Part shown: positions 7,776 through 16,534 of the stretch, piece after piece
How positions within the stretch are numbered: position 1 is the first letter of the stretch
Layout: each line of letters opens with the position of its first letter
Assembly: GCA_963715815.1 (NCBI GenBank)
Contig: OY970278.1
Span: forward strand, 62,001-126,000
From: JAFAMS01 sp963715815
GTDB lineage: Bacteria; Vulcanimicrobiota; Vulcanimicrobiia; Vulcanimicrobiales; Vulcanimicrobiaceae
Length of the DNA stretch: 64,000 bases
Direction of reading: 5' to 3'
Made by a program: the position numbers and the translations under genes
The notes under the pieces: generated by a model
What the model was told of the DNA's origin: nothing
What the model saw: the letters and a program-made list of their open reading frames with translations, nothing else
Databases searched by the model: none

Positions 7776-8911
7776 TGCTGATAGTCGTTCCGAAGGAATC
7801 CGCCGAAGGCGAGCGGCGAGTCGGCCTTGTCCCCGACACGGTTGGCCGGCTTATCAAAGCCGGGCACACGATTCGCATCGAACGAGACGCGGGCACGCGC
7901 GCGGGTTTTCCCGACAACGCGTACACCGCCGCAGGCGCAACGGTCGTCGATCATGCTGCGCTCTTCACGGGCGCAGATTTGGTGGTGCACGTCAGCCGGC
8001 CAAGCGACGCGGAGCTCGATGAGATTCCGCCGGGAACGGCGCTGCTCGGACTTCTTGCACCGCTCGGCGATCCACGATATGTCGAAGCGCTCGCAGCACA
8101 CAAGCTCCGGGCGCTTTCGATGGATGCGATTCCGCGCATCACGCGAGCCCAAAGCATGGACGCGCTCTCGTCGCAAAGCAACATCGCAGGTTACAAAGCC
8201 GTAATTCTCGCGGCTGAATATTTGCCGAAATTCTTTCCAATGCTCACGACCGCGGCAGGGACGATCGCGCCCGCGAAGGTGCTGGTTCTTGGCGCGGGCG
8301 TCGCCGGATTGCAAGCGATTGCGACTGCGCGCCGCCTGGGTGCGGTCGTTTCCGGATACGACGTGCGCGCGGCCGTCAAAGAACAAGTGCAGAGTCTTGG
8401 CGCGACCTTTCTCGAGTTCGACCTCGGTGAAAGCGCCGAAGGCTCGGGCGGATATGCCAAGGAGCTCACGCCCGAACAAGCCGAGCGGCAACGTCAATGG
8501 ATGGCCGATCACATCGGCAATTCGGACGTCGTGATTCCGACGGCACTCGTCCCCGGACGGCGTGCACCGATCCTGATCACCGAAGAGGCCGTGCGCAAGA
8601 TGCGTCCGGGTTCGGTGATTGTCGACGTTGCAGCCGATGCGGGCGGAAATTCCGCGCTCACCAAACCGGGTGAAGTCGTCGTCGATGGCGGCGTAACGAT
8701 CGTCGGGATAAAGAATCTCGCGGCGACGATGCCGTTGCACGCGAGCCAGCTCTATTCGCGCAACGTGCTCTCGTTGCTCGACGCTATCGTCAAGGAGGGT
8801 AAGCTCAACTTGGATCGCAGCGACGAAATCGTGCGCGACACGCTCCTGACCGAAAACGGAGAGATCTTACACGAGCCGACAAAGACTGCGCTCGCCGGAG
8901 GACGCACGTGA
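7775..8911 (+). CDS. pntAA: NAD(P) transhydrogenase alpha subunit, part 1 (NAD(H)-binding domain I)
   Basis: Soluble NAD(H)-binding domain of the proton-translocating transhydrogenase, which uses the proton gradient to make NADPH from NADH. The 378 residues match the alanine-dehydrogenase/PntA fold: 'VVPKESAEGERRVGLVPDTV' at the N-terminus, 'IPRITRAQSMDALSSQSNIA' (about 113-132) and the Rossmann loop 'VLGAGVAGLQAIATARRLGA'. The alpha subunit is split here into two genes, as in Rhodospirillum-type systems. The start overlaps the stop of the FAH gene by one base and the end overlaps pntAB by 4 nt, giving a tight three-gene operon. Confidence 0.95.
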   Translation: MLIVVPKESAEGERRVGLVPDTVGRLIKAGHTIRIERDAGTRAGFPDNAYTAAGATVVDHAALFTGADLVVHVSRPSDAELDEIPPGTALLGLLAPLGDPRYVEALAAHKLRALSMDAIPRITRAQSMDALSSQSNIAGYKAVILAAEYLPKFFPMLTTAAGTIAPAKVLVLGAGVAGLQAIATARRLGAVVSGYDVRAAVKEQVQSLGATFLEFDLGESAEGSGGYAKELTPEQAERQRQWMADHIGNSDVVIPTALVPGRRAPILITEEAVRKMRPGSVIVDVAADAGGNSALTKPGEVVVDGGVTIVGIKNLAATMPLHASQLYSRNVLSLLDAIVKEGKLNLDRSDEIVRDTLLTENGEILHEPTKTALAGGRT

Positions 8912-9222
8912 GCGCACATCTTCTCACCGAGCTTACCGTCTTTGTTCTGGCACTCTTCGTCGGCATCGAAGTAATCTCGAAAGTTCCCGCGACGCTGCAC
9001 ACACCGCTGATGTCGGCGACCAATGCGATTCACGGCATCGTTCTCGTCGGCGCCATTCTCGTCGCCGGACTGCCGAATCCGCCGCTGCATCCGATTCTCG
9101 GCATCGTGCTCGTCGTGATGGCGAGCCTCAACGTCTTCGGCGGCTATACGGTGACTGAACGTATGCTCGAGATGTTCAAACCCAAAGCGACCCCCGCACC
9201 AACCGACGGGAAGCGCGGATGA
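8908..9222 (+). CDS. pntAB: NAD(P) transhydrogenase alpha subunit, part 2 (membrane)
   Basis: A 104-residue membrane part of the split alpha subunit. Three hydrophobic stretches can be seen ('LTVFVLALFVGIEVIS', 'IHGIVLVGAILVAGLP', 'ILGIVLVVMASLNVFGGYTV'). The phrase 'LHTPLMSATNAIHGI' is a strong family signature. It forms part of the proton channel with PntB. The GTG start overlaps the pntAA TGA and the end overlaps the pntB ATG (ATGA), so translation of all three is probably coupled. Confidence 0.95.
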   Translation: MSAHLLTELTVFVLALFVGIEVISKVPATLHTPLMSATNAIHGIVLVGAILVAGLPNPPLHPILGIVLVVMASLNVFGGYTVTERMLEMFKPKATPAPTDGKRG

Positions 9223-10625
9223 CGTCGAGCCAGATCGCAAATCCCGTCGACGTCGCCTATCTCATCACCGGCATCTGTTTCATCATCGGCCTTCGTTATC
9301 TAAACTCACCCAAGACGGCGCGTCTGGGTAATCGCATCTCGATGGCCGGCATGTTGATCGCGCTTGTCGCGACGCTGACGCAAGGGATCGTCGGGTGGTG
9401 GGAAGTCGGGATCGGCATTGCAATCGGCGCAGCGATCGGCATTTATTCGGCGCGCGTCGTGAAGATGACGGCGATGCCGCAAATGGTCGCCGCTTTCAAC
9501 GGAATGGGCGGCGGTGCGGCTGCGATGGTTGCGCTGGGCGACATTCTTCGCTTGATGCGCGACTCGGGCGGAACGGTACCGGTCGATCAAGGCATTCCGA
9601 TCGTGCTCTCGTGCGCGATCGGTTCGATCAGCTTTGCGGGCAGTATTATCGCGTTTCTCAAGCTGCAAGAATTGATGACCGGCCGTCCGATTCAATATCC
9701 CGGACAGCAAGTCGTCAACGCTCTGATCGCGCTCGTGATCGTCGTATCCGCCGTCGCCGTCTGCGCGAGCTATATGCCGGAGTTGGCGTTCTACGTGCTG
9801 CTTGTGGCAGCGCTGCTGCTCGGCGTACTCTTCGTGCTGCCGATTGGCGGCGCGGACATGCCGGTCGTCATCTCGCTGCTAAACGCTTTCACGGGCCTTG
9901 CAGCTGCGATGACCGGCTTCGTGCTCGACAACAACGTGCTGATCATCAGCGGCGCGCTCGTCGGTGCGTCCGGTACGCTGCTCACGGTGCTCATGGGCAA
10001 AGCCATGAATCGCTCGATCACGAACGTGCTCTTCGGTGCGTTTGGTGCGGTCTCGAAGACGGCCGGCGGCCCCGAAGTCACTGCTAGCGGCGGACACGTG
10101 CGAAGTGGAACAGCTGACGATATCGGCGTTATGCTCGCGTACGCAAAAGAAGTCATCATCGTTCCGGGCTACGGCATGGCGGTCGCGCAAGCGCAGCACA
10201 GCGTACGCGAGCTCGCCGATCAGCTCGAGAAAAAAGGCGTCGAAGTCAAGTACGCGATCCACCCGGTCGCGGGACGCATGCCCGGGCACATGAACGTCTT
10301 GCTCGCCGAGGCCAACGTCCCGTACACCTCGCTGTACGATATGGAAGACATTAATCCGGAATTCCCGCGCGCCGACGTGGCGCTCGTCATCGGCGCGAAC
10401 GACGTCACGAACCCCGCGGCACGCAACGTCCAAAGCTCGCCGATCTACGGTATGCCGATTCTCGATGTCGACAAAGCGCAGAATATCGTCGTGCTCAAAC
10501 GCAGTATGAATCCTGGCTTCGCCGGCATCGACAACCCGCTCTACGAAAATCCGAAAACGATGATGCTTTTCGGCGACGCTAAGAAATCCATCGATAACCT
10601 AACATCGGTCGTTAAAGGCTTGTAA
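9219..10625 (+). CDS. pntB: NAD(P) transhydrogenase beta subunit
   Basis: A 468-residue beta subunit. The first two thirds are membrane helices, with 'MPQMVAAFNGMGGGAAAMVA' and 'LNAFTGLAAAMTGFVL' typical of the channel. The C-terminal NADP(H)-binding domain III shows 'VIIVPGYGMAVAQAQH', 'HPVAGRMPGHMNVLLAEANV', 'VIGANDVTNPAA' and 'PGFAGIDNPLY'. Length and motifs are complete. It ends the pnt operon; a secreted protein gene starts 2 nt later and may be read through. Confidence 0.96.
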   Translation: MTSSQIANPVDVAYLITGICFIIGLRYLNSPKTARLGNRISMAGMLIALVATLTQGIVGWWEVGIGIAIGAAIGIYSARVVKMTAMPQMVAAFNGMGGGAAAMVALGDILRLMRDSGGTVPVDQGIPIVLSCAIGSISFAGSIIAFLKLQELMTGRPIQYPGQQVVNALIALVIVVSAVAVCASYMPELAFYVLLVAALLLGVLFVLPIGGADMPVVISLLNAFTGLAAAMTGFVLDNNVLIISGALVGASGTLLTVLMGKAMNRSITNVLFGAFGAVSKTAGGPEVTASGGHVRSGTADDIGVMLAYAKEVIIVPGYGMAVAQAQHSVRELADQLEKKGVEVKYAIHPVAGRMPGHMNVLLAEANVPYTSLYDMEDINPEFPRADVALVIGANDVTNPAARNVQSSPIYGMPILDVDKAQNIVVLKRSMNPGFAGIDNPLYENPKTMMLFGDAKKSIDNLTSVVKGL

Positions 10626-10627
10626 GC

Positions 10628-11524
10628 GTGCGCGGTTGGTTTTGGGCAATCGTCCTAATGCTGATCGCGATTTCACCATCGATAGTGCTTGGGCAAAGCT
10701 CTCAGGCCACGAGCACTCCAAATCCCACTCTCGATGGACGCGCACGAGCAATTTCATCAACGGACCTAACCAACTTGTTCAAGGGCATCTACGTCGCGGC
10801 TGCCGCCCAACAGATGACCTACGACAAGATGCCTGCCGATAAAATGCCCTCCGATGAACCGTACTTGCATTACGCGGGTCGTGGTGCGGACGGGAAGTAC
10901 CATCTCTGGTTTTATATCGACCCACAACACTTGAGCGAGTTAGCACGCATAATAAATTGGTGGCAAAATCCGTCACCGTCAGTGTACATGATAATGTACG
11001 CTGCGGACTCTGGAAGCGCAGGGGCTTCCTGGAAATCTCGCTATGACGCCGCTCCGAATAAACTAGAGTTTGCGCTTCTCGCACAGCGAGCCTTGGAGCT
11101 CATGCACGACAAGGCCACGACGACGTCCCTTGAGCAGCTTCGCCTTCTTCACGCGCTGAAGATTGGAACGACTCGTGCCGACATCTACGGCGAGTTAAGA
11201 AAACTCGGAATGATAGCGTACAACAATCTCTACAATCCCGGTAAACCGTTCGGTGCCAATGGCTGCGACTACGAGTCAACACGTGCTCAGGCGTACTGGC
11301 CCGCGTTGAATGAACAGCTCCCCCCCGACGGTTGTCCGGGGCCAGTGTCCAACCGTCTTCGCGCGGATTTTCAAAAAGTGCCCAAGAGCCCGAGCGCATT
11401 TGTGGACGTGGGCACGAACTACAACTTCGCCTGTGGTACGTCGGTGAGCGTCCGACTAGACTTCAATGACGATGACAGCCTTACGAAGATCGATGAAGCG
11501 CCTGCACAACAGGCGTGCATGTAA
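10628..11524 (+). CDS. Hypothetical secreted protein
   Basis: A 298-residue protein with an N-terminal signal ('WFWAIVLMLIAISPSIVLG'). The mature part is globular with few repeats ('ADGKYHLWFYIDPQHLSEL', 'GTTRADIYGELRKLGMIAYN') and several Cys that could pair. Its start (GTG) follows pntB by two bases. Base composition looks noticeably less GC-rich and less third-position-biased than pntB, suggesting later acquisition. The 'LKIGTTRADIYGELRKLG' stretch recalls SmpA/OmlA-like modules ('G.tr.dV...LG') but this is not enough for a call. Confidence 0.68.
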   Translation: MRGWFWAIVLMLIAISPSIVLGQSSQATSTPNPTLDGRARAISSTDLTNLFKGIYVAAAAQQMTYDKMPADKMPSDEPYLHYAGRGADGKYHLWFYIDPQHLSELARIINWWQNPSPSVYMIMYAADSGSAGASWKSRYDAAPNKLEFALLAQRALELMHDKATTTSLEQLRLLHALKIGTTRADIYGELRKLGMIAYNNLYNPGKPFGANGCDYESTRAQAYWPALNEQLPPDGCPGPVSNRLRADFQKVPKSPSAFVDVGTNYNFACGTSVSVRLDFNDDDSLTKIDEAPAQQACM

Positions 11525-11539
11525 TGAATCGAGTCTAGA

Positions 11540-12088
11540 ATGAAATGGACATTTGAGCCTGGACATAGCGCAGCTGAATTTCGTGCGCGCCACATGATGG
11601 TGACCTGGGTGCGCGGGACGTTCAAGAACATTCACGGCACTCTTGATTTCGATCCCGAAAACCCCGCGAAGCTGCACGTCGAAACTTCTATCGAAACGAA
11701 GACGTGTTGGACCGGCGAGAACATGCGTGATGACCATCTGCGAAGCAACGATTTTCTCGCGTGCGAGCAATATCCGACGATGCGTTTCGTCAGCACTTCG
11801 GCCGATCTCGTTGGTCCCGAAGACTATCGCGTGACAGGCGATCTGACGATCCGCGCCACGACGAAACCGGTAATCCTCACCGTTCGCTACCTCGGATCGT
11901 GGCAAACCCCGTGGTGGGAAGACGGCGTCGATAAAGGGCCAAAGCTGCGCGCCGGGTTCGTTGCGAAGACACAGATCGACCGCTACGACTTCGGCGTGAG
12001 CTGGAACGATAATATTCCGAGCGGCGGGATCGTCGTCAGCCGCGAGATCGACATCACCCTAGACGTTGAAGCAATCCGCGAGGGATGA
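11540..12088 (+). CDS. YceI family protein
   Basis: A 182-residue YceI/lipocalin-like protein. The family folds as a beta barrel that binds long isoprenoid-type lipids. Typical signature: 'WTFEPGHSAAEFRARHMMVTW' split across the start, 'VRGTFKNIHGTLDFDPENP', 'DDHLRSNDFLACEQYPTMRF' and 'GDLTIRATTKPVILTV'. No signal peptide precedes it, so it is predicted to be cytoplasmic. The end overlaps the amidohydrolase start by 4 nt, so the two are probably translated together. Confidence 0.93.
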   Translation: MKWTFEPGHSAAEFRARHMMVTWVRGTFKNIHGTLDFDPENPAKLHVETSIETKTCWTGENMRDDHLRSNDFLACEQYPTMRFVSTSADLVGPEDYRVTGDLTIRATTKPVILTVRYLGSWQTPWWEDGVDKGPKLRAGFVAKTQIDRYDFGVSWNDNIPSGGIVVSREIDITLDVEAIREG

Positions 12089-12930
12089 GCGTCGTCGTCG
12101 ACGCGCACCATCATTTGTGGCGCTATCGTCCCGGGTTCAAGCCTTGGATGGAAGCCAGGGAAGAGCTTGCGCCGCTGCGTCGCGATTTTCTCGGCGATGA
12201 GCTGCAGAAACTGATTCGTCAGAACGGCATCGATCGCACGGTCATCATTCAAGCCAATGACAGGCTGGCGGAATCGGCATTCATGATCGACTGCGCTCAC
12301 CAGTATCCGTTTATTGCCGGCGTCGTTGCGTGGGCGCCGCTCGAGAATCCAAAGGCGACCGAAGAAGCTCTGGATATCTACGACAAAGCGCCGCGCGTCA
12401 AAGGCTTCCGTCACATGATCATTTGGGAGCCGGATCCGGATTGGCTGGTGCGTCCCGCGGTGCTCGAAAGTCTTGCGCTCGTCGCCGAGCGCGGCTACAC
12501 GTGGGACACGACCGCGACCGTCCCCGCGCATCTCGAACATGTCAGCACGATTGCCGAGCGGGTGCCGAATCTCAAGCAAGTCATCGATCATCTCGGCAAA
12601 CCCGCGGCGACGCAAGGCCTGTGGGAGCCGTGGGCGTCATCAATTCGACGAGCTTCGTACTATCCGAACGTCTACGTCAAGCTCTCGGGATTTCTGAATG
12701 CTGCGACGCTCGCAAACGCGACGCAAGATCAGTTCCGTCCCTATGTCGAGCACGTCTTCACGTACTTCGGACCCGAACGCGTGATGATCGCGAGCAATTG
12801 GCCGGTCTCGAATCTCGGCGCCGACTACCGCACGACCTGGAATCAGGCGCGCGCGCTGATCTCACAGCTCGACGAAGCCGATCGTAGCGCCGTTATGGGC
12901 GGAACCGCAACGGCTTTCTACAGTCTATGA
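12085..12930 (+). CDS. Amidohydrolase family 2 protein (fuconolactonase-like)
   Basis: A 281-residue TIM-barrel metal hydrolase of the amidohydrolase-2 family. The N-terminal metal motif is 'VDAHHHLWRY'; further signatures are 'FIAGVVAWAPLENP', 'VKGFRHMI', 'VIDHLGKPAA' and 'ERVMIASNWPVSNL' containing the late metal or catalytic Asp/Asn region. Members hydrolyse sugar lactones or decarboxylate aromatic acids; the pattern here is nearest the L-fuconolactonase/rhamnono-lactonase branch. It is coupled to the YceI gene by ATGA and ends 7 nt from the convergent hydratase gene. Confidence 0.88.
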   Translation: MSVVVDAHHHLWRYRPGFKPWMEAREELAPLRRDFLGDELQKLIRQNGIDRTVIIQANDRLAESAFMIDCAHQYPFIAGVVAWAPLENPKATEEALDIYDKAPRVKGFRHMIIWEPDPDWLVRPAVLESLALVAERGYTWDTTATVPAHLEHVSTIAERVPNLKQVIDHLGKPAATQGLWEPWASSIRRASYYPNVYVKLSGFLNAATLANATQDQFRPYVEHVFTYFGPERVMIASNWPVSNLGADYRTTWNQARALISQLDEADRSAVMGGTATAFYSL

Positions 12931-12937
12931 GCTGAGG

Positions 12938-13726
12938 CTATTTCCCCGTCCAGTTGGCTGGGCGCTTTTCAAAGAATGCGGTCATCCCTTCGCGGAAATC
13001 TTGGCTCATGTAGCAGCTGAGCACCAAATCTTGGCCCTCGGCGTTTGCACCCTCGTGCATGATCCGGCGCAGCGCTTCTTTTGTCGCACGGATTGTCAGT
13101 GGTGCATTCCCGGCAATCGTCTCCGAGAGCTCGGTCGCGCGCTCGATCAGTTTGTCGGGCTCAACGATCTCACTCAAAAACCCGAGCTGGTACGCACGCT
13201 GCGCATCAAACAGCTTCGCCGTGAAAACGTTTTGTTTGACTGCGGTGTAGCCGAGCTGGTTGACGAGCCGTTTGTAATTCTCAATCGATAGACAGTTGCC
13301 GAGCGTCCGCGCTACGGGATATCCGAAACGCGCATCCGGCGTTGCGATCCGCAGATCGCACATCGTTGCGATCGACATCCCGCCGCCCGTGCAGGCGCCG
13401 CGCACGACCGCGATCATCGGAACCCGGACGCGTTCGAGCCTATCCATGACCGCGTTCATTTGCACTTCGTAGTTGATCGAGTCTTCGGGTTTCTTGAAGT
13501 TCTCGAATTCCGAGATGTCGGTCCCAGAAACGAAGGCTTTGTCGCCGGCGCCGGTTAGCATCACGACGCGAACGTCGTCATCAGCATTGACCTCGTCGGC
13601 AATCTCCGCAAGACGGTCGTACATAACGCGTTTCATCGCGTTGCGCGCTTGCGGACGATTGAACGTCACCCATAGGACGTGACCTTTTCGTTCGGTGAGA
13701 ATCTCGTCGGTTAGGACAGAACGCAT
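12938..13726 (-). CDS. Enoyl-CoA hydratase/isomerase family protein
   Basis: A 262-residue crotonase-fold protein acting on acyl-CoA. The family motifs are present: 'VTFNRPQARNAMKRVMYDRL', 'GAGDKAFVSGTDISEF' (oxyanion hole) and 'RGACTGGGMSIATMCDLRIA' (second oxyanion loop). The usual catalytic Glu pair of true hydratases is not obvious, so an isomerase, dehalogenase or racemase-type activity is possible. The start overlaps the end of the CoA-transferase gene by 16 nt, so they form an operon and probably act on one CoA ester. Confidence 0.9.
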   Translation of the reverse strand: MRSVLTDEILTERKGHVLWVTFNRPQARNAMKRVMYDRLAEIADEVNADDDVRVVMLTGAGDKAFVSGTDISEFENFKKPEDSINYEVQMNAVMDRLERVRVPMIAVVRGACTGGGMSIATMCDLRIATPDARFGYPVARTLGNCLSIENYKRLVNQLGYTAVKQNVFTAKLFDAQRAYQLGFLSEIVEPDKLIERATELSETIAGNAPLTIRATKEALRRIMHEGANAEGQDLVLSCYMSQDFREGMTAFFEKRPANWTGK

Positions 13727-14922
13727 GCCAACCCCACTACTCCACGTTCGCTCATTTTAGTGATCGCTTGATTGTCGAAGCCCAACTCCGCGAGAATGTC
13801 TGCCGTATCCTCGCCCAGCAGCGGACCGGCACGTTTGATCTGCACCGGTGAGTCTGAGAACCGCATCGGTGAGCCGAGCTGTCGTACCGGCCCGGCTTTC
13901 GCGTGCGGGGCGTCGACGAAATACTTGCGCGCCAAGAGGTGCGGATCGTTGAAGACCTGATCGTAGTTCTGCAGGAGCGCGCAAGGAACGCCGGTTTTCT
14001 GCAATTCGTCGACCCAAAAATGTGCGGGCTTCGTCGTCGTCACCGCCTCGATCGGCGGCAGCAGCTCGGCGAGATGCTCGCGCCGCAAATGCGGACCGAT
14101 GTAACGCGGATCGTTGATCAAATGCTCTAGGTCGAGGACCTTGCAAAAGGCGCTCCAATTCTTCTCCGAGTTTGCACCAACCGTAAAGTAGCCATCCGAG
14201 CTGCGCAAGGCTTGATAGACGGCGTTCGATTGGTGCGCTGAGCCATGACGGCGTGGAATCTCGCCCGTTGTGAAATATTTCGCAGCCTCGTAAATCGAGA
14301 AACTGACCCCCGCTTCGAAGAGCGAAACATCGATCAGCTGTCCTTCGCCCGTCGTTTCGCGCACGCGTAGCGCCGAAACGGCGCCGAGCGCACCGTACAG
14401 CGCGCAAACGAGGTCGCACATCGGCACGCCGATCTTCACCGGACCGCCGCCTTCCTCGCCGGTGATGCTCATCAGGCCGCTCATCGCTTGCGCCATGATG
14501 TCCAGACCCGGCAATGGTGCGTACGGACCGTCTTGGCCCCAGCCCGAAGCAGCGACGTAGATGAGACGCGGATTGATCGCGCGCAAGCGTTCGTAGTCGA
14601 GCTCGAGTCCGCGCATCGTCCCGGGACGCAGATTCTCGACGACGATATCGGCGCGAGCGACCAGCTTGCGAAAGATGTCTTTGCCTTCTTCCGTCTTCAG
14701 GTCGAGCGCGAGACTGCGCTTGTTGCGATTAATGCGCAGAAAATTCGCGCCCTCTCCGTCGACGAACGGGCCGCCCTGACGCGACATGTCGCCGCCGTCG
14801 GGATTCTCGACCTTCACGACGTCCGCGCCCAGATCGGCGAGCTGCATCCCGCAGAACGGACCCGCCATGTAGTTGCCGACCTCGAGCACCCGAATGCCGG
14901 TCAGCGGAGGAGCTTGCGCCAT
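13711..14922 (-). CDS. CaiB/BaiF class III CoA-transferase
   Basis: A 403-residue class III CoA-transferase, moving CoA between carboxylic acids. The start at ATG 14922 gives the standard N-terminus 'PPLTGIRVLEVGNYMAGPFC' and 'LADLGADVVKVENPDGGDMSR' with the catalytic Asp expected in the later 'ENLRPGTMRGLELDYERL...GLDIMAQAMSG' region. Upstream in-frame sequence belongs to the binding-protein gene and was excluded. It lies 5 nt after the binding protein stop and overlaps the hydratase, so uptake, CoA activation and hydration may be one pathway for an unknown acid, perhaps carnitine- or succinate-linked. Confidence 0.92.
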   Translation of the reverse strand: MAQAPPLTGIRVLEVGNYMAGPFCGMQLADLGADVVKVENPDGGDMSRQGGPFVDGEGANFLRINRNKRSLALDLKTEEGKDIFRKLVARADIVVENLRPGTMRGLELDYERLRAINPRLIYVAASGWGQDGPYAPLPGLDIMAQAMSGLMSITGEEGGGPVKIGVPMCDLVCALYGALGAVSALRVRETTGEGQLIDVSLFEAGVSFSIYEAAKYFTTGEIPRRHGSAHQSNAVYQALRSSDGYFTVGANSEKNWSAFCKVLDLEHLINDPRYIGPHLRREHLAELLPPIEAVTTTKPAHFWVDELQKTGVPCALLQNYDQVFNDPHLLARKYFVDAPHAKAGPVRQLGSPMRFSDSPVQIKRAGPLLGEDTADILAELGFDNQAITKMSERGVVGLACVLS

Positions 14923-14927
14923 GCGAT

Positions 14928-16511
14928 TTACTTCGTCAATTGCCATCCGCCGGCATTCCACGTCGGTGAGAAAGCGCTCGGCGCGAAACCCGACAATCTC
15001 TTGTCGTACGCATAAACGTACGACGGATTGAAGAGGTACACGATCGGGACGGCATCCGCGACGGCACGCTCGATCTGCGCGTAGATCACCTTGCGGCGCG
15101 CGATGCTGACGTTGATCAGAGCCTCTTGCTCGAGGCCATCGACGTGCGCATCGCACCAGCGCGCGTAGTTCGCGACGCCGCCGCAGCGAAAGAGAAAACT
15201 ATCGTCCGGATCGACGCCGACGGGAAACGGTACGTAGGCGAGATCGAAGTTACCGGACGCAAGAATGCCGGTTTGCGGCATGAACAGCTGCGCGTTCGAG
15301 ATCGACTTGATCGTTACGTCGATTCCGCGAATGCGAAGCTCGGCTTGAATGAAAGTCGCGGTCGCGACCCCGGTACGCGATTCCGGAAACTGTACGTAGA
15401 CGAGCGAAAGCTTCTTGCCGTCCTTCTCGCGCATCCCATCGCGTCCACGCAACCATCCCGCCGCATCGAACATCTTGTCGGCTGCAATCGGATCGTACGC
15501 CGGCTCGTGCACAGATGGATCGCGCGCCCACGAATATAAGGGTTGCATCGTGTCGATCACTGCATAACGGCCGAGCGTGATCTTTTGACTGATTGCTTGT
15601 CGATCGATCGACGCCGCGATGGCGCGGCGAACCCGCACGTCATCGAGCGGCGGATGCGTCGTGTTAATCACGACTCCCGCCACAAGAGCGAGCGGGACGT
15701 AGCGGAACGTGATGTTTGGTTGCCGCTCGACGATCGCTTGTTGATCGGGCGCGATCAAATTCCAATCGATGTTTTTTGATTGCAACAAAATCAGGTTCGT
15801 CCCCGGATCGGGGACGATGCCGATATCGAGACGTTTGATTGTGGGTTCGCCGCGCCAGTAGCGCGGATTGCTGACGTATTCCAAACGCTCGCCGCGTTGC
15901 CATGAGACGAACTGATAGGGTCCATCGCCGATGGGATGTTGGTTGAACGGCGACTGCTCGAGCGAATTTTGATGGATCAAAAGATGTGCGGGTAAGACGA
16001 ACTGCGACGACGCGCCGATCGTGAAAAACGAAACGGCCGCGGGCGCCCACGGGCGCTTGAGCCGGACAACGACGGTGTATTTGTCCAGTGCGTACGCGGT
16101 TGCGATCCGATCGTAGCCTTCGCGCGATCGAACCGAATTGTGCGGGTTGGCGATCGCGCCAAGCGTGTAGAGAACGTCGGCGGATGTAACGGGAACGCCG
16201 TCGCTCCACGTGACGTTGTGCCGAAGCCTGTAGACGATCGTTCGCCCATCATGCGAAATCCCACTATTCTGTAAGCTGGGGATCTGCGAAAGCAACGCAG
16301 GGACCAGGTTCCCGTGTTCATCCACGTCGATGAACGGCTCGAACACCAGGCGTGCCAGCTCTGCTTCAACGGAGGCCGCATCGGGGTGCGCGAAGAGCGG
16401 ATTGAGATTCGTCGGATCCGCGGCGATATCGAAGCGCACTACCGGAGCCGGGCCGGCCGCACCGAACGTCAAGAATGCAAGCACGAAAACGAATAGAGCG
16501 ATCCTCTTCAC
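14928..16511 (-). CDS. ABC transporter substrate-binding protein, family 5 (peptide type)
   Basis: A 527-residue periplasmic binding protein of the DppA/OppA family, with signal peptide 'MKRIALFVFVLAFLTFGAAG'. Family features: 'TNLNPLFAHPDAASVEAELA', 'PSLQNSGISHDGRTIVYRLR', 'NVTWSDGVPVTSADVLYTL' and 'QHPIGDGPYQFVSWQRGERL'. It captures oligopeptides, nickel or other small ligands and delivers them to an ABC permease, but no permease or ATPase gene is nearby, so it is an orphan receptor. It heads the operon with the CoA-transferase and hydratase. Its start region overlaps the divergent glycosylase ORF if the latter is given its longest start. Confidence 0.93.
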   Translation of the reverse strand: MKRIALFVFVLAFLTFGAAGPAPVVRFDIAADPTNLNPLFAHPDAASVEAELARLVFEPFIDVDEHGNLVPALLSQIPSLQNSGISHDGRTIVYRLRHNVTWSDGVPVTSADVLYTLGAIANPHNSVRSREGYDRIATAYALDKYTVVVRLKRPWAPAAVSFFTIGASSQFVLPAHLLIHQNSLEQSPFNQHPIGDGPYQFVSWQRGERLEYVSNPRYWRGEPTIKRLDIGIVPDPGTNLILLQSKNIDWNLIAPDQQAIVERQPNITFRYVPLALVAGVVINTTHPPLDDVRVRRAIAASIDRQAISQKITLGRYAVIDTMQPLYSWARDPSVHEPAYDPIAADKMFDAAGWLRGRDGMREKDGKKLSLVYVQFPESRTGVATATFIQAELRIRGIDVTIKSISNAQLFMPQTGILASGNFDLAYVPFPVGVDPDDSFLFRCGGVANYARWCDAHVDGLEQEALINVSIARRKVIYAQIERAVADAVPIVYLFNPSYVYAYDKRLSGFAPSAFSPTWNAGGWQLTK

Positions 16512-16534
16512 CTGGACGCGTTTCGCACGAACGC

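Noticed and set aside
14923..15156. N-terminal extension of the CoA-transferase frame
   Set aside because: The extra residues are Arg-rich and lie within the binding-protein gene; the family N-terminus begins at ATG 14922.
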